64,000 bases of DNA from Candidatus Kuenenia hertensis (lineage in GTDB: Bacteria; Planctomycetota; Brocadiia; Brocadiales; Brocadiaceae), in contig SOET01000008.1 in assembly GCA_021646465.1 (NCBI GenBank), positions 40,701-104,700 of the forward strand. Reading direction: 5' to 3'. The position numbers and the translations under genes are program-made. How positions within the stretch are numbered: position 1 is the first letter of the stretch; the number at the start of each line of letters is the position of its first letter. Below the pieces are notes generated by a model that had not been told where the DNA came from, searched no databases, and worked only from the letters and a program-made list of their open reading frames with translations. Of the stretch, positions 54,066 through 63,229 are shown piece by piece.

Positions 54066-57000
54066 ATGAAAAAGAACATTTTGACGATATTCCTGTATGC
54101 AAAAAGGAATGGATTTTGGCTGATAGTATTTCTTGTTTTCGCTATTACGGTTTTTCAATTATGCAGTACAGGAAAGAATTCATTTGGCGAAAGTACCCCT
54201 GAGGACCCATACCGCGGCCCCTTTGAATATGTAAAGGGTGAATTAATCGTAAAATTCAATGAACACGCTTCGCAACAGGCGATTGACGCCGTGAACGAAG
54301 CCCTCGGAGCCAAAGAGATCGCCTCGTTTAAAGAGTTTGGCATAAGCCACATGAAATTGCCCGACGGCAGTGACGTCAACGAACTTGCAATCCTTTATGA
54401 AGAAAATCCAAATGTAAAGTATGCGGAACCCAACTTTATCTATTATGAGGACTATATCCCTACGGACACGAATTTTTCTACCCTATGGGCATTAAACAAT
54501 ACCGGTCAGGGGGGCGGAACCCCTGATGCAGACATCGATGCCGTTGAGGCATGGGACACCTTCAACGGAGACCCTTCCCCCAATCCGAAAATCGTCGTAG
54601 GGGTGGTGGATTCGGGGATCGAATATACCCACGAGGATCTCGCAGACAATATGTGGATAAATCCCGGTGAGATCGCGGGGAACAACACAGACGATGACAA
54701 CAACGGATATATTGACGATATCCATGGCATAAACACCACAGATGACGGCAGAGGAGAAGGCAACCCCATGGAGGATGCAAACGACATACAGGGTGGACAC
54801 GGAACGGCAGTGGCAGGGGTAATCGGTGCCGTTGAGGGGAATGGGGTAGGAATCGTCGGGGTAAATTTTAATGTGGAACTCATGGCTCTGAAATTTATAC
54901 GAAGAGGGGAAGGACAATTGGCTACCGCCCTTGAATGTTTAAATTATGTCATTGATATGAAAAAAAATCATAATGTGAATATACGGGTGCTCAATAACAG
55001 TTGGGGAGGCGGGCCCTATTCACAGGCGCTTTCCGACGCCATCGATGAACTCAAAGCCAATGATATCCTCTTTATCGGTGGAGCCGGAAATTTGTCGAGA
55101 GATACGGACGTATCTGCTTACTACCCGGCAAGCTTTCCAAATGATAATGTTATCAGCGTGGCAGGCACGGACTTCAATGACTCAATAGTCAATTATAGCA
55201 GTTTCGGGGCATCCAGTGTGGACGTTTTTGCGCCGACGGAAAATATCAGGGTCACCGCATTAAATAACAGTTATACAACTGCAGGAGGCGTCTCGATGTC
55301 AGTTGCATATACTACGGGACTTGCATCGTTGCTCTTCGGATATTATCCCACTGCAACCTATGCGGATATAAGGGATATTATATTTTCAACCGTTGGCCGT
55401 CCGGTTACAATACCATCGGGAAAGACCATCACGGGGGGCAGGATCAATGCGAATAATGCGCTAAACCCGGACTATCCCGGTTCCCTCCCCCCTGTTGTCA
55501 CCAAAATATTTCCTGTATTCGGGAGTATTGGAACAACGGTGACAATTACCGGAAGTCACTTTGGCGTTACGGAGGGAAGCGTTGCATTTAATGGTATACC
55601 AGCAATAATATCCTCATGGAGTGATACCGGAATTGCCTGCACGGTGCCTGATGGAGCTGCTACTGGAAAAATAGAGGTTACCACAAACAGTTCCGTAAGC
55701 AATCCCACGAATCCCATCTTCACGGTATCGTGTATGGATTCCCGCGGAGCAATGCCAACCGCAGTGTATCGTCCCGCAGTTGCCGTACACAATGGGAAGA
55801 TTTACGCGATTGGAGGTTTCACACTTACGCTCTTATCTACCGGTCAGGTAGTAAATGAAGATGCCGATTTTGTGCAAATTTATGATACGCTTACCGATAC
55901 GTTTTCAACAACTACGGATGCAAACGGCAATGATGTGGGGAAACCCACGTCGGCGTCAAATGCCTGTGCTGCCACCATTGACGGGAAGATATATGTCGCA
56001 GGAGGATATGTACCTACAACACCTCCGACACGGCTTGATGTACTGGAGGTGTACGATATTGCCTCGAATACATGGGATACGACAAAAGCGCCGCTTCCGA
56101 AAGGGTTATCAGGTGCGTCAGCCGTTGCGCTGAACGGAATGCTGTACGTAATGGGAGGGGCGTCTACAGGTGTTTCTGGTGATTTTGTCGATGAGAAAGA
56201 GTTGTATCGTTACGATCCGGTAGTCGATACCTGGACGCAGTTATCGCCGATGAGCACCAACAGGACTTTTTTTGGTGCAGCGGTTATTAATGGAAAGATA
56301 TATGTATGCGGAGGACATGGAGACGCAGGATTCTTAAATTCAACAGAGGTATATGATCCATCAACGGATACGTGGACACCCCTTGCACCGATGAATTTTG
56401 CACGGTACGATTTTGGTTGCGTTGCAATAAGCGGGAAGCTGGTTGCCTTCGGAGGAAATGATTCGGTGGAGAGTCCTCCGTTTTTTGACAGTGTGGAGAT
56501 ATACGATCCTGAAACAGATCAGTGGAGTATTCATGATTGTCCGCTGAGCATTGCGCGCCAGGGGGTAAGGGGAGCAGTTGTAGATAACTATGTCTATGCC
56601 CTGTGCGGAATGAACGGGCCGGAATCCCTCTATAATCTCATTGATGTTATGAATTTTGATACACTTGCAGCATATTATACCTTCGAAGAAGGAGCCGGGA
56701 CTATTGCGGGAGATTCGTCAGGGAATGGTAATGATGGCACTATCAATGGCGATGCCATCTGGACAAGCGGCGTAAATGAAATTGGCGGCGGACTTCAATT
56801 CGACGGGGTGGATGATTATGTGGACATAGGGGATATTGACCTTACTGACACCTTCAGCATTGCCACCTGGATAAAGATATCCAGCATGGGCAAGCTCATG
56901 ATCGTGGGAAAAACATTTCAAACGTATCAGTTTTTCGTATCACCGGAAGGAAACCTTATGTTTCAAAGGAACTCTGCGACACCAATAAATTACCCTGCGG

Positions 57001-58445
57001 CACTTGTTCCTGACACATGGTACCACGTTGCCATAACCTTTGATACGACAAACGGGATGTCACTCTATCTTAACGGCAGCCTGGTAAGTACCAATGGTGA
57101 TGTATCCATAACCAATGAAAATAATGCTGTTACAAAGATCGGTGCGACCGGTTTTACCCCAATGCATTTCTTTTCCGGTGTTATTGATGAAGTTCGCATC
57201 TATCGTTCCGCACTCACAAGCCAGGAAATACTTGATTTATACTCAACAAATTCCAACAGTTTATTGGGATATTACAACTTCGAGGAAGGAGCCGGGACTA
57301 TTGCGGGAGATTCGTCAGGGAATGGTAATGATGGCACAATCAATGGCGTTGCCATCTGGACAAGCGGCGTAAATGAAATTGGCGGCGGACTGCAATTCGA
57401 CGGAGTGGATGATTATGTGGACATAGGGGACATCGACCTTACCGACGCCTTCAGCATTGCCGCCTGGATAAAGATATCCAGCATGGGCAAGCTCATGATC
57501 GTGGGAAAAACATTTCAAACGTATCAGTTTTTCGTATCACCGGAAGGAAACCTTATGTTTCAAAGGAACTCTGCGACACCAATAAATTACCCTGCGGCAC
57601 TTGTTCCTGACACATGGTACCACGTTGCCATAACCTTTGATACGACAAACGGGATGTCACTCTATCTTAACGGCAGCCTGGTAAGTACCAATGGTGATGT
57701 ATCCATAACCAATGAAAATAATGCTGTTACAAAGATCGGTGCGACCGGTTTTACCCCAATGCATTTCTTTTCCGGTGTTATTGATGAAGTTCGCATCTAT
57801 CGTTCCGCACTCACAAGCCAGGAAATACTTGATTTATACTCAACAAATTCCAACAGTTTATTGGGATATTACAACTTCGAGGAAGGAGCCGGGACTATTG
57901 CGGGAGATTCGTCAGGGAATGGTAATGATGGCACAATCAATGGCGTTGCCATCTGGACAAGCGGCGTAAATGAAATTGGCGGCGGACTGCAATTCGACGG
58001 AGTGGATGATTATGTGGACATAGGGGACATCGACCTTACCGACGCCTTCAGCATTGCCGCCTGGATAAAGATATCCAGCATGGGCAAGCTCATGATCGTG
58101 GGAAAAACATTTCAAACGTATCAGTTTTTCGTATCACCGGAAGGAAACCTTATGTTTCAAAGGAACTCTGCGACACCAATAAATTACCCTGCGGCACTTG
58201 TTCCTGACACATGGTACCACGTTGCCATAACCTTTGATACGACAAACGGAATGTCACTCTATCTTAACGGCAACATGGTAAGTACCAATGGTGATGTATC
58301 GATAACCAATGAAAATAATGCCGCCACAAAGATCGGGGCAACTGGTTTTACGCCAATGCATTTCTTTTCCGGCGTTATTGATGAAGTTCGCATTTACAAT
58401 CGGGCACTATCAAGTCAGGAAATGCAAAATTTGTATAATGATTAG
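54066..58445 (+). CDS. large secreted subtilisin-like protease with TIG, Kelch and three LamG domains
   Basis: A 1459-aa exported S8 peptidase. A signal anchor (about 15-32) is followed by a Fervidolysin/I9-like propeptide (KGELIVKFNEHAS). The catalytic domain has D182 (VVDSGIEYTHEDL), H245 (GGHGTAVAG), the oxyanion Asn (NNSWGGG, N311) and S410 in GGVSMSVAYTTG, where the usual sequence is GTSMAAPHVAG. Next come an IPT/TIG domain (PPVVTKIFPVFGSIGTTVTI), about five Kelch repeats (KIYVAGGY, MLYVMGGA, KIYVCGGH, KLVAFGGN) and three near-identical 199-residue LamG units. AAGGAAAAG precedes the ATG. It probably acts at the cell surface or in the matrix. Confidence 0.92.
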   Translation: MKKNILTIFLYAKRNGFWLIVFLVFAITVFQLCSTGKNSFGESTPEDPYRGPFEYVKGELIVKFNEHASQQAIDAVNEALGAKEIASFKEFGISHMKLPDGSDVNELAILYEENPNVKYAEPNFIYYEDYIPTDTNFSTLWALNNTGQGGGTPDADIDAVEAWDTFNGDPSPNPKIVVGVVDSGIEYTHEDLADNMWINPGEIAGNNTDDDNNGYIDDIHGINTTDDGRGEGNPMEDANDIQGGHGTAVAGVIGAVEGNGVGIVGVNFNVELMALKFIRRGEGQLATALECLNYVIDMKKNHNVNIRVLNNSWGGGPYSQALSDAIDELKANDILFIGGAGNLSRDTDVSAYYPASFPNDNVISVAGTDFNDSIVNYSSFGASSVDVFAPTENIRVTALNNSYTTAGGVSMSVAYTTGLASLLFGYYPTATYADIRDIIFSTVGRPVTIPSGKTITGGRINANNALNPDYPGSLPPVVTKIFPVFGSIGTTVTITGSHFGVTEGSVAFNGIPAIISSWSDTGIACTVPDGAATGKIEVTTNSSVSNPTNPIFTVSCMDSRGAMPTAVYRPAVAVHNGKIYAIGGFTLTLLSTGQVVNEDADFVQIYDTLTDTFSTTTDANGNDVGKPTSASNACAATIDGKIYVAGGYVPTTPPTRLDVLEVYDIASNTWDTTKAPLPKGLSGASAVALNGMLYVMGGASTGVSGDFVDEKELYRYDPVVDTWTQLSPMSTNRTFFGAAVINGKIYVCGGHGDAGFLNSTEVYDPSTDTWTPLAPMNFARYDFGCVAISGKLVAFGGNDSVESPPFFDSVEIYDPETDQWSIHDCPLSIARQGVRGAVVDNYVYALCGMNGPESLYNLIDVMNFDTLAAYYTFEEGAGTIAGDSSGNGNDGTINGDAIWTSGVNEIGGGLQFDGVDDYVDIGDIDLTDTFSIATWIKISSMGKLMIVGKTFQTYQFFVSPEGNLMFQRNSATPINYPAALVPDTWYHVAITFDTTNGMSLYLNGSLVSTNGDVSITNENNAVTKIGATGFTPMHFFSGVIDEVRIYRSALTSQEILDLYSTNSNSLLGYYNFEEGAGTIAGDSSGNGNDGTINGVAIWTSGVNEIGGGLQFDGVDDYVDIGDIDLTDAFSIAAWIKISSMGKLMIVGKTFQTYQFFVSPEGNLMFQRNSATPINYPAALVPDTWYHVAITFDTTNGMSLYLNGSLVSTNGDVSITNENNAVTKIGATGFTPMHFFSGVIDEVRIYRSALTSQEILDLYSTNSNSLLGYYNFEEGAGTIAGDSSGNGNDGTINGVAIWTSGVNEIGGGLQFDGVDDYVDIGDIDLTDAFSIAAWIKISSMGKLMIVGKTFQTYQFFVSPEGNLMFQRNSATPINYPAALVPDTWYHVAITFDTTNGMSLYLNGNMVSTNGDVSITNENNAATKIGATGFTPMHFFSGVIDEVRIYNRALSSQEMQNLYND
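56670..58442 (+). repeat. three tandem 597-bp LamG-coding repeats
   Basis: The segment ggagccgggactattgcggg begins at 56691, 57288 and 57885, giving an exact 597-bp period. Copies 2 and 3 look almost identical in DNA, and copy 1 differs at a few positions; the third ends in a slightly diverged part. This suggests recent duplication or gene conversion. Confidence 0.92.
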
Positions 58446-58811
58446 GAATTTGTTATTTGTAGACAAGCAATTCTACATATCATCAATACCCACAACCTAA
58501 CAAATAATGACACAAGCTGTCTCTCCACAGATTTTGAACCGATAAAGACTTTTGAACCACTAATCTCCTTAAAAACGAAACAAGGCCGTACGTATTTACA
58601 AAACATTGGAACGTATTACACAACCAAGATTATCAGTAATGGTATTAACAAAGGATAAATTTGAAGGTATTTTAAATCCCCTTTGCGGGTTCAGGTCTGT
58701 GACCTGAACCCGCAAAGGGGGGGATTTTGCAAAAATTTGGGAATGCTCCCGTTTATCATGAGCAAGGTTGTGTATCAGGAAGGAAAGTGAAATAAAAACT
58801 ATTCATAAATT
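58446..58811. other. intergenic region with a dispersed repeat
   Basis: No gene. At 58676-58750 a hairpin ccctttgcgggttcaggtct / gacctgaacccgcaaaggg is followed by gattttgcaaaaatttggg, the same pair of modules as near 53840. Confidence 0.6.
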
Positions 58812-59612
58812 TTACGACCCGGTGCTTTGGTAGTGATTAATGCCTGCCCGCCACGTAATAATTGCAACCGTAAACATCATGAAGCCCACAAGCGGCGTTC
58901 CCATAACCAATGCCGGATGAAAGAGGTGCTCCCCCGAACGGTCAAGGAATAAATGCGCAGGGTAAAAGTTAATAAACGCGATGGGAAATACAAACGTTAA
59001 GAAGAACTGAATCCCAACATTATAGATACTCACCGGATAGACAATAAACTCCTTTGTTGAAAATATGACCGTATGAACCAGCGCCTGGTTTCTTAATGTC
59101 CAGAAAGCCACTGCCGTTACCATCAACCGTATTGCCGAGGCAATGCATACCGCCCCCAGCACAATTACCGGAAAGAGGAATATCTTTTTCAGTGTCCAAT
59201 CGATATCGGCAATATGTGAACCAACGTAAAATGCAGAAAATCCCATAATGAGATGCGCCGTTGCTGACACTTCAAATTTTGAAAAAATTACCTGTCCGAG
59301 CGGACTAAGGGGACGCACCAATACCCTGTCAAACTCCCCTGACACCACCATATGATCAAAATGGATTAACTGTGAAAAGATGAGATTGGTAAATCCGTAA
59401 GTAAAAGCCTGGAGGGAATACAAGAATGCGATCTCCCCCATTGTCCATCCCTTTATCTGATGAAAACGGTTCAACAGAACGAACAACAATCCAATCTGCC
59501 CCATGTAAAATACCAATATGGCAAATACATAAAAAAAGAAGCTGGCCTTATATTCCATTCGTGCCTTGATTGACATTACAAAAAGGGTGAAGTATATTTT
59601 AATCGTCTCCAT
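58812..59612 (-). CDS. ABC-2 family permease (second membrane subunit)
   Basis: The 266-aa protein has six membrane spans and the ABC2_membrane_6 features FDHMVVSGEFDRVLVRPLSPLG and YPVSIYNVGIQFFLTFVFPI. GGGGGGAT precedes the ATG. It directly abuts the preceding permease gene and forms a three-gene exporter with it and the ATPase at 60415. Substrate unknown; the family includes daunorubicin-type and lipid exporters. Confidence 0.9.
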   Translation of the reverse strand: METIKIYFTLFVMSIKARMEYKASFFFYVFAILVFYMGQIGLLFVLLNRFHQIKGWTMGEIAFLYSLQAFTYGFTNLIFSQLIHFDHMVVSGEFDRVLVRPLSPLGQVIFSKFEVSATAHLIMGFSAFYVGSHIADIDWTLKKIFLFPVIVLGAVCIASAIRLMVTAVAFWTLRNQALVHTVIFSTKEFIVYPVSIYNVGIQFFLTFVFPIAFINFYPAHLFLDRSGEHLFHPALVMGTPLVGFMMFTVAIITWRAGINHYQSTGS

Positions 59613-60413
59613 CTATCCCCCCTGAATGATCAGTTTTTTCTTTCCATAATTCCAGGTAATAATACAAATAACACCCATTATAAAGACCCATATAAGTTGC
59701 GCGGCAAGTATGGCTGGAATATCTGCCAGCGGCGCCTTCCCGATAAGGATTGTTGTGGGAACATAGAGCATATATTGAAATGGAAGGAAATACACTACTT
59801 GTTTCAAAAAATCAGGAAAGAAATCAGGAGGCACTATCCCGCCGGAAAAGAAAGTGAACAATGCGTACTTGAAGAGCATAAATGGAAATATTTCCACAAA
59901 CCAGAAAGCCAATAACCCCATAGCAAAATTAAGCATAAAGAGTAGTATATATCCAGCAAAAGCTGAAAAAAAGAAAATCAACATCCGCAATGGCTCCAAA
60001 GGTATTGACACATCAAAAAGCAGCATTGAAATCACAATTATAGGAACTGTTCTTGCCATAATGTGGAAAAGAGAATAACCGACACTCTCCGCCAGGTGCA
60101 TAAAGAAAAAAGACGTAGGACGAATAAGTTCTGTTGCGATAGAACCGTCATAGACTTTCTTATGGATTACTGAATCATCCATCGAAAATGATATCCTGAC
60201 CGCCATTACCATCACGGCATACGTTATGATAGTATTTAACGTAAACCCGTTATGTGTGGAAGTATCAGGTTGTGCATATAATGCCTTCCATAAAGAAGTG
60301 AAGATAAAGACATACAAAAAACCGTTGATAACCCCAACAATGCAATCAAATTTATAGGCTACCTGCTTCTGAAAAGATATCGATACAAATTTAAAAAAAA
60401 GGGCAGGTCTCAT
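59613..60413 (-). CDS. ABC-2 family permease (first membrane subunit)
   Basis: The protein has six spans with the pattern DSVIHKKVYDGSIATELIRP. I start at the ATG at 60413, immediately after the ATPase stop (TAATATG); a TTG at 60437 would overlap the ATPase gene by 23 bp. It pairs with the second permease to form a heteromeric channel. Confidence 0.88.
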   Translation of the reverse strand: MRPALFFKFVSISFQKQVAYKFDCIVGVINGFLYVFIFTSLWKALYAQPDTSTHNGFTLNTIITYAVMVMAVRISFSMDDSVIHKKVYDGSIATELIRPTSFFFMHLAESVGYSLFHIMARTVPIIVISMLLFDVSIPLEPLRMLIFFFSAFAGYILLFMLNFAMGLLAFWFVEIFPFMLFKYALFTFFSGGIVPPDFFPDFLKQVVYFLPFQYMLYVPTTILIGKAPLADIPAILAAQLIWVFIMGVICIITWNYGKKKLIIQGG

Positions 60414-60414
60414 A

Positions 60415-61449
60415 TTACTCAGAAAAAGCGTTTTCAAAAGTCATCATCGGCAATGCAATGCGATTGTCATAAATATTCCGGATAATGCTTTCCACCGATG
60501 GTTCCTTTACGGATATGTCTTTTATTTTGAATTGCGTAGCAAGAGCACTTATCACTTCTCCTATACCGGATTTTTTATTATCATGCTTTAACCATTTTTT
60601 ACACCCTTCTTCACGCACAACCGTAACCCCCGGTATTTCCTTTATAAAGCATGCCTCATCGTAAAACTCTACCTCAATTTGTTTTTCATGTATGAAATTC
60701 TTTTTTAATACCGCAGTTTCATCGTCAAAAATAATCCTCCCCTCATCAAGAATGATAAGCCGCTTGCAAAGATGCTCTATATCGTTCATGTCATGAGTCG
60801 TAAGAATAATAGTAGTTCCTTCTTCTCTATTCATTTCCGCGAGAAAATTTCGTATGGATTCCTTTGCCAGCACATCCAGGCCAATTGTCGGTTCGTCTAA
60901 AAAAAGCACCGGCGGATTATGAATAAGAGAAGCGGCCAGGTCACACCGCATTCTCTGTCCCAGGGAGAGTTTTCTGACAGGCATGTCCAGAAACGGTTTT
61001 AGATCAAGGGCTTTTTTCAGTTTTTCCATTTGATAGTCATATGCGGGTCTGGCAACACGAAATATTACCCGTAGTAGATCGAAGGATTCACGAACGGGAA
61101 GATCCCACCAGAGCTGTGTTCTTTGCCCAAACACCACACCGATCTTCTCTGCATTTTTCTTTCTGTTTTCATAAGGAATCAACCCACCAACCTTTGCTGT
61201 TCCGGAAGTCGGTACAAGGATACCCGTCAGCATCTTTATGGTTGTTGATTTTCCCGCGCCGTTCTCACCGACATAGCCTACAAATTCTCCCCTTCGCACA
61301 GAAAAGTTAATGGAATTAACAGCGGTAATAAGTTTATACTTTCTCTGAAAAAGTGATTTTAATTTACCCGCGAATCCTTCGCCGGAAATATTTACCTTGA
61401 ATTCCTTCTTCAGTTTCTTGACTTCAATTATTGCGTCATCTTTTTTCAT
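60415..61449 (-). CDS. ABC transporter ATP-binding protein (ABC-2 exporter)
   Basis: The 344-aa ATPase has Walker A GENGAGKSTT, Q-loop FGQRTQLWW, signature LSLGQRMR, Walker B VLFLDEPTIGLD and the H-loop TTHDMNDIEHL. A C-terminal extension with a small domain (about 265-330) is common in polysaccharide or multidrug exporters of this group. First gene of the operon with both permeases. Substrate unknown. Confidence 0.95.
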   Translation of the reverse strand: MKKDDAIIEVKKLKKEFKVNISGEGFAGKLKSLFQRKYKLITAVNSINFSVRRGEFVGYVGENGAGKSTTIKMLTGILVPTSGTAKVGGLIPYENRKKNAEKIGVVFGQRTQLWWDLPVRESFDLLRVIFRVARPAYDYQMEKLKKALDLKPFLDMPVRKLSLGQRMRCDLAASLIHNPPVLFLDEPTIGLDVLAKESIRNFLAEMNREEGTTIILTTHDMNDIEHLCKRLIILDEGRIIFDDETAVLKKNFIHEKQIEVEFYDEACFIKEIPGVTVVREEGCKKWLKHDNKKSGIGEVISALATQFKIKDISVKEPSVESIIRNIYDNRIALPMMTFENAFSE

Positions 61450-61556
61450 ACATGTTTATCCAATAAAATATTTATTGTACAACATAAAAAACTATTTGTC
61501 ACCAACGAGTCAATTTTATTGACAAGCAAAAGCAGAATAATTACACTTGCACTGTT

Positions 61557-61889
61557 ATGTTAAATGATGCCAGATTAGATGAATTGGTTGACATAGTAAA
61601 AAAGATCGGGAAGATATACGACGATGAAGGTATGAATATCGAAATCGATTTTGATCCGAATGACGGCATTATCCTCATCAAATACCTCAATACTGCATCC
61701 GTCTCAAAAACATATATCATAAATTCCGGGAATAAAACTATTAGCGGAATAGATACCACAAAATTATGGCTGCCTGACTATTCAAAAGAACAGAAGGCAG
61801 GCAAAAAACTCATCCATTTTTTGCAGTCAAAAGGATACACTCCTTCCAACATCCGATACAGGAAAAATGAAACCAAAAAGAAAGCATGA
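61557..61889 (+). CDS. small soluble protein of unknown function (110 aa)
   Basis: Divergent from the ABC genes. The product is mixed alpha/beta with a charged tail (NIRYRKNETKKKA) and contains DPNDGIILIKYLNTASVSKT. No family is recognised. The ATG lacks a strong ribosome binding site, so support rests on composition and codon pattern. Confidence 0.5.
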   Translation: MLNDARLDELVDIVKKIGKIYDDEGMNIEIDFDPNDGIILIKYLNTASVSKTYIINSGNKTISGIDTTKLWLPDYSKEQKAGKKLIHFLQSKGYTPSNIRYRKNETKKKA

Positions 61890-62261
61890 ATTGCTTTCTC
61901 ATATTTACATAATTCCTATTCTTATATTTCTGTCTTTTAGGGCAGATGGATGGGGGGGCAAACAGAGGGGTGGGACAAATCTTTATCAATGACATATTTG
62001 TCAATGGTAAAGATTCGCCCCCTTACATTTACACGGAAATTCGGAAAAGCACTGAGCATAAGTAATAACTCAGTCGTAATGAAAAAATTATAATGCCCAA
62101 AAACATTTATTCCAATGACCGCACATAATACATCACGTGGTAAAAAGCACCTTCAGATTCTGTTCTTGCCGGTCTTGCCATGATTTTGCGTTATGCATAT
62201 CATTTAAATATTGTCAATAGTCCAGATGGCAACCCCTTCTGTGTATCTTCTGTTGCCTTGT
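61890..62261. other. intergenic region without a gene
   Basis: The 372 bp contain a G-run (gatggatgggggggcaaacag, 61943-61963) and AT-rich DNA. I see nothing else. Confidence 0.45.
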
Positions 62262-62546
62262 TTATTTGAATGCCTCAAATCCTTTCAGATAATCGTCATA
62301 ATCTATGGGAGATTCAACTCCGAATTCAGACAATACATCTATGGTCTCACTTACCGATAGTTCAAGCTTTTCTGCCAGAGCGCTTAATGACAGCTTGCCC
62401 TCCCGGTAATGCTTTATCATTAAGAATTCCCAGCCGTAATCTATCAGCTCTCTCGCAACTGTGGACTTATCCTTATGTTCCATTCTGGACAGTTCGTTGA
62501 TTCTCTTTATCTCCTTGTCTTTCAGCCTTAAACTTATCACTGACAT
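62262..62546 (-). CDS. antitoxin-like protein (RHH start with UPF0175-type end)
   Basis: The 94-aa protein has an N-terminal ribbon-helix-helix (MSVISLRLKDKEIKRINELS) and a C-terminal UPF0175-like helix set (LSALAEKLELSVSETIDVLS). GGAG precedes the ATG, which overlaps the stop of the PIN gene (TAATG). It probably binds DNA and neutralises the toxin. In many such pairs the antitoxin comes first; here it is second. Confidence 0.78.
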   Translation of the reverse strand: MSVISLRLKDKEIKRINELSRMEHKDKSTVARELIDYGWEFLMIKHYREGKLSLSALAEKLELSVSETIDVLSEFGVESPIDYDDYLKGFEAFK

Positions 62547-63037
62547 TATTTGACTCCTTTCAGCCTTTTTGTGGCGTCATCTATTATCCTTTTGCTGTAG
62601 CGCCCGTATAAAGATAATTTTTCAAGTTTTACAAGCGCCCTTTCGCTGTTAATCTTACCTTCTTCTGCGATGTTTATTAAAAAGTGGATTGCCGTTGCGA
62701 ATTTAACGTTCAGTACCTTGCATGCCTTTATAGTCAGTAAATCATCCACAGCAACCGGCAAATGTCTTTTTAGCGCAATAGCAAGGGACTCGGCCTCGCC
62801 CACATGAATTTTGAAATCTCTGCACAGCATGCCAACGGCTTCCTTATTTGCTGTAGCCATCTCAACTTTACGGTTACCAATAAGAGCAGAAATCAATTTG
62901 GCGTCAAAGGTATCTTTGCGGGTGCATTCAGCCTTTACCATTCTGGGAATTATTATTTGAATGTCTTCAGAAACAATTCCCAATACTTCTGTCTTTGACA
63001 GAAGTATCAGTGTAGAAGAATCAAAAACCATTTCCAT
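62546..63037 (-). CDS. PIN-domain toxin-like ribonuclease
   Basis: The 163-aa protein carries a PIN fold with probable metal ligands in MVFDSSTLILLSKT (Asp6), HVGEAESLAIA (Glu) and AVDDLLTIKACK (Asp pair), typical of DUF3368/VapC-like nucleases. The C-terminal helix (GRYSKRIIDDATKRLKG) follows. It is coupled to the RHH/UPF0175 gene. RNA cleavage is expected from the family; a target is not known. Confidence 0.8.
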   Translation of the reverse strand: MEMVFDSSTLILLSKTEVLGIVSEDIQIIIPRMVKAECTRKDTFDAKLISALIGNRKVEMATANKEAVGMLCRDFKIHVGEAESLAIALKRHLPVAVDDLLTIKACKVLNVKFATAIHFLINIAEEGKINSERALVKLEKLSLYGRYSKRIIDDATKRLKGVK

Positions 63038-63106
63038 ATGTTTACAATATACTACAAATGTAGTTATTTAATCAACTCATTCTTTTTATCAATTATCCGT
63101 GGATTG

Positions 63107-63229
63107 TTAATTGAAATATGAAGGTCTGACCCTTGCCCCTTTTTCAGCACGCTTTAAAACATTGAAATCTTTAATTCCAGGCGTATCTTCAATTACAGAT
63201 GCTACATTATGACCGTTACTACGTAACAT
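63107..63229 (-). pseudogene. remnant of a DUF5615 PIN-like protein
   Basis: A 40-codon frame reads MLRSNGHNVASVIEDTPGIK and continues DFNVLKRAEKGARVRPSYFN. It matches the N-terminal half of DUF5615 proteins (RSxGHDVxSVxEDTPGIxD) without the N-terminal LADEN start or the C-terminal active part. It overlaps the broken 3 end of the SBBP gene in another frame, so an insertion or deletion joined two truncated genes here. Confidence 0.6.

Noticed and set aside
56670..58442. A CRISPR-like or satellite array
   Set aside because: The 597-bp period is in frame and codes a LamG domain in each unit; there are no spacers.
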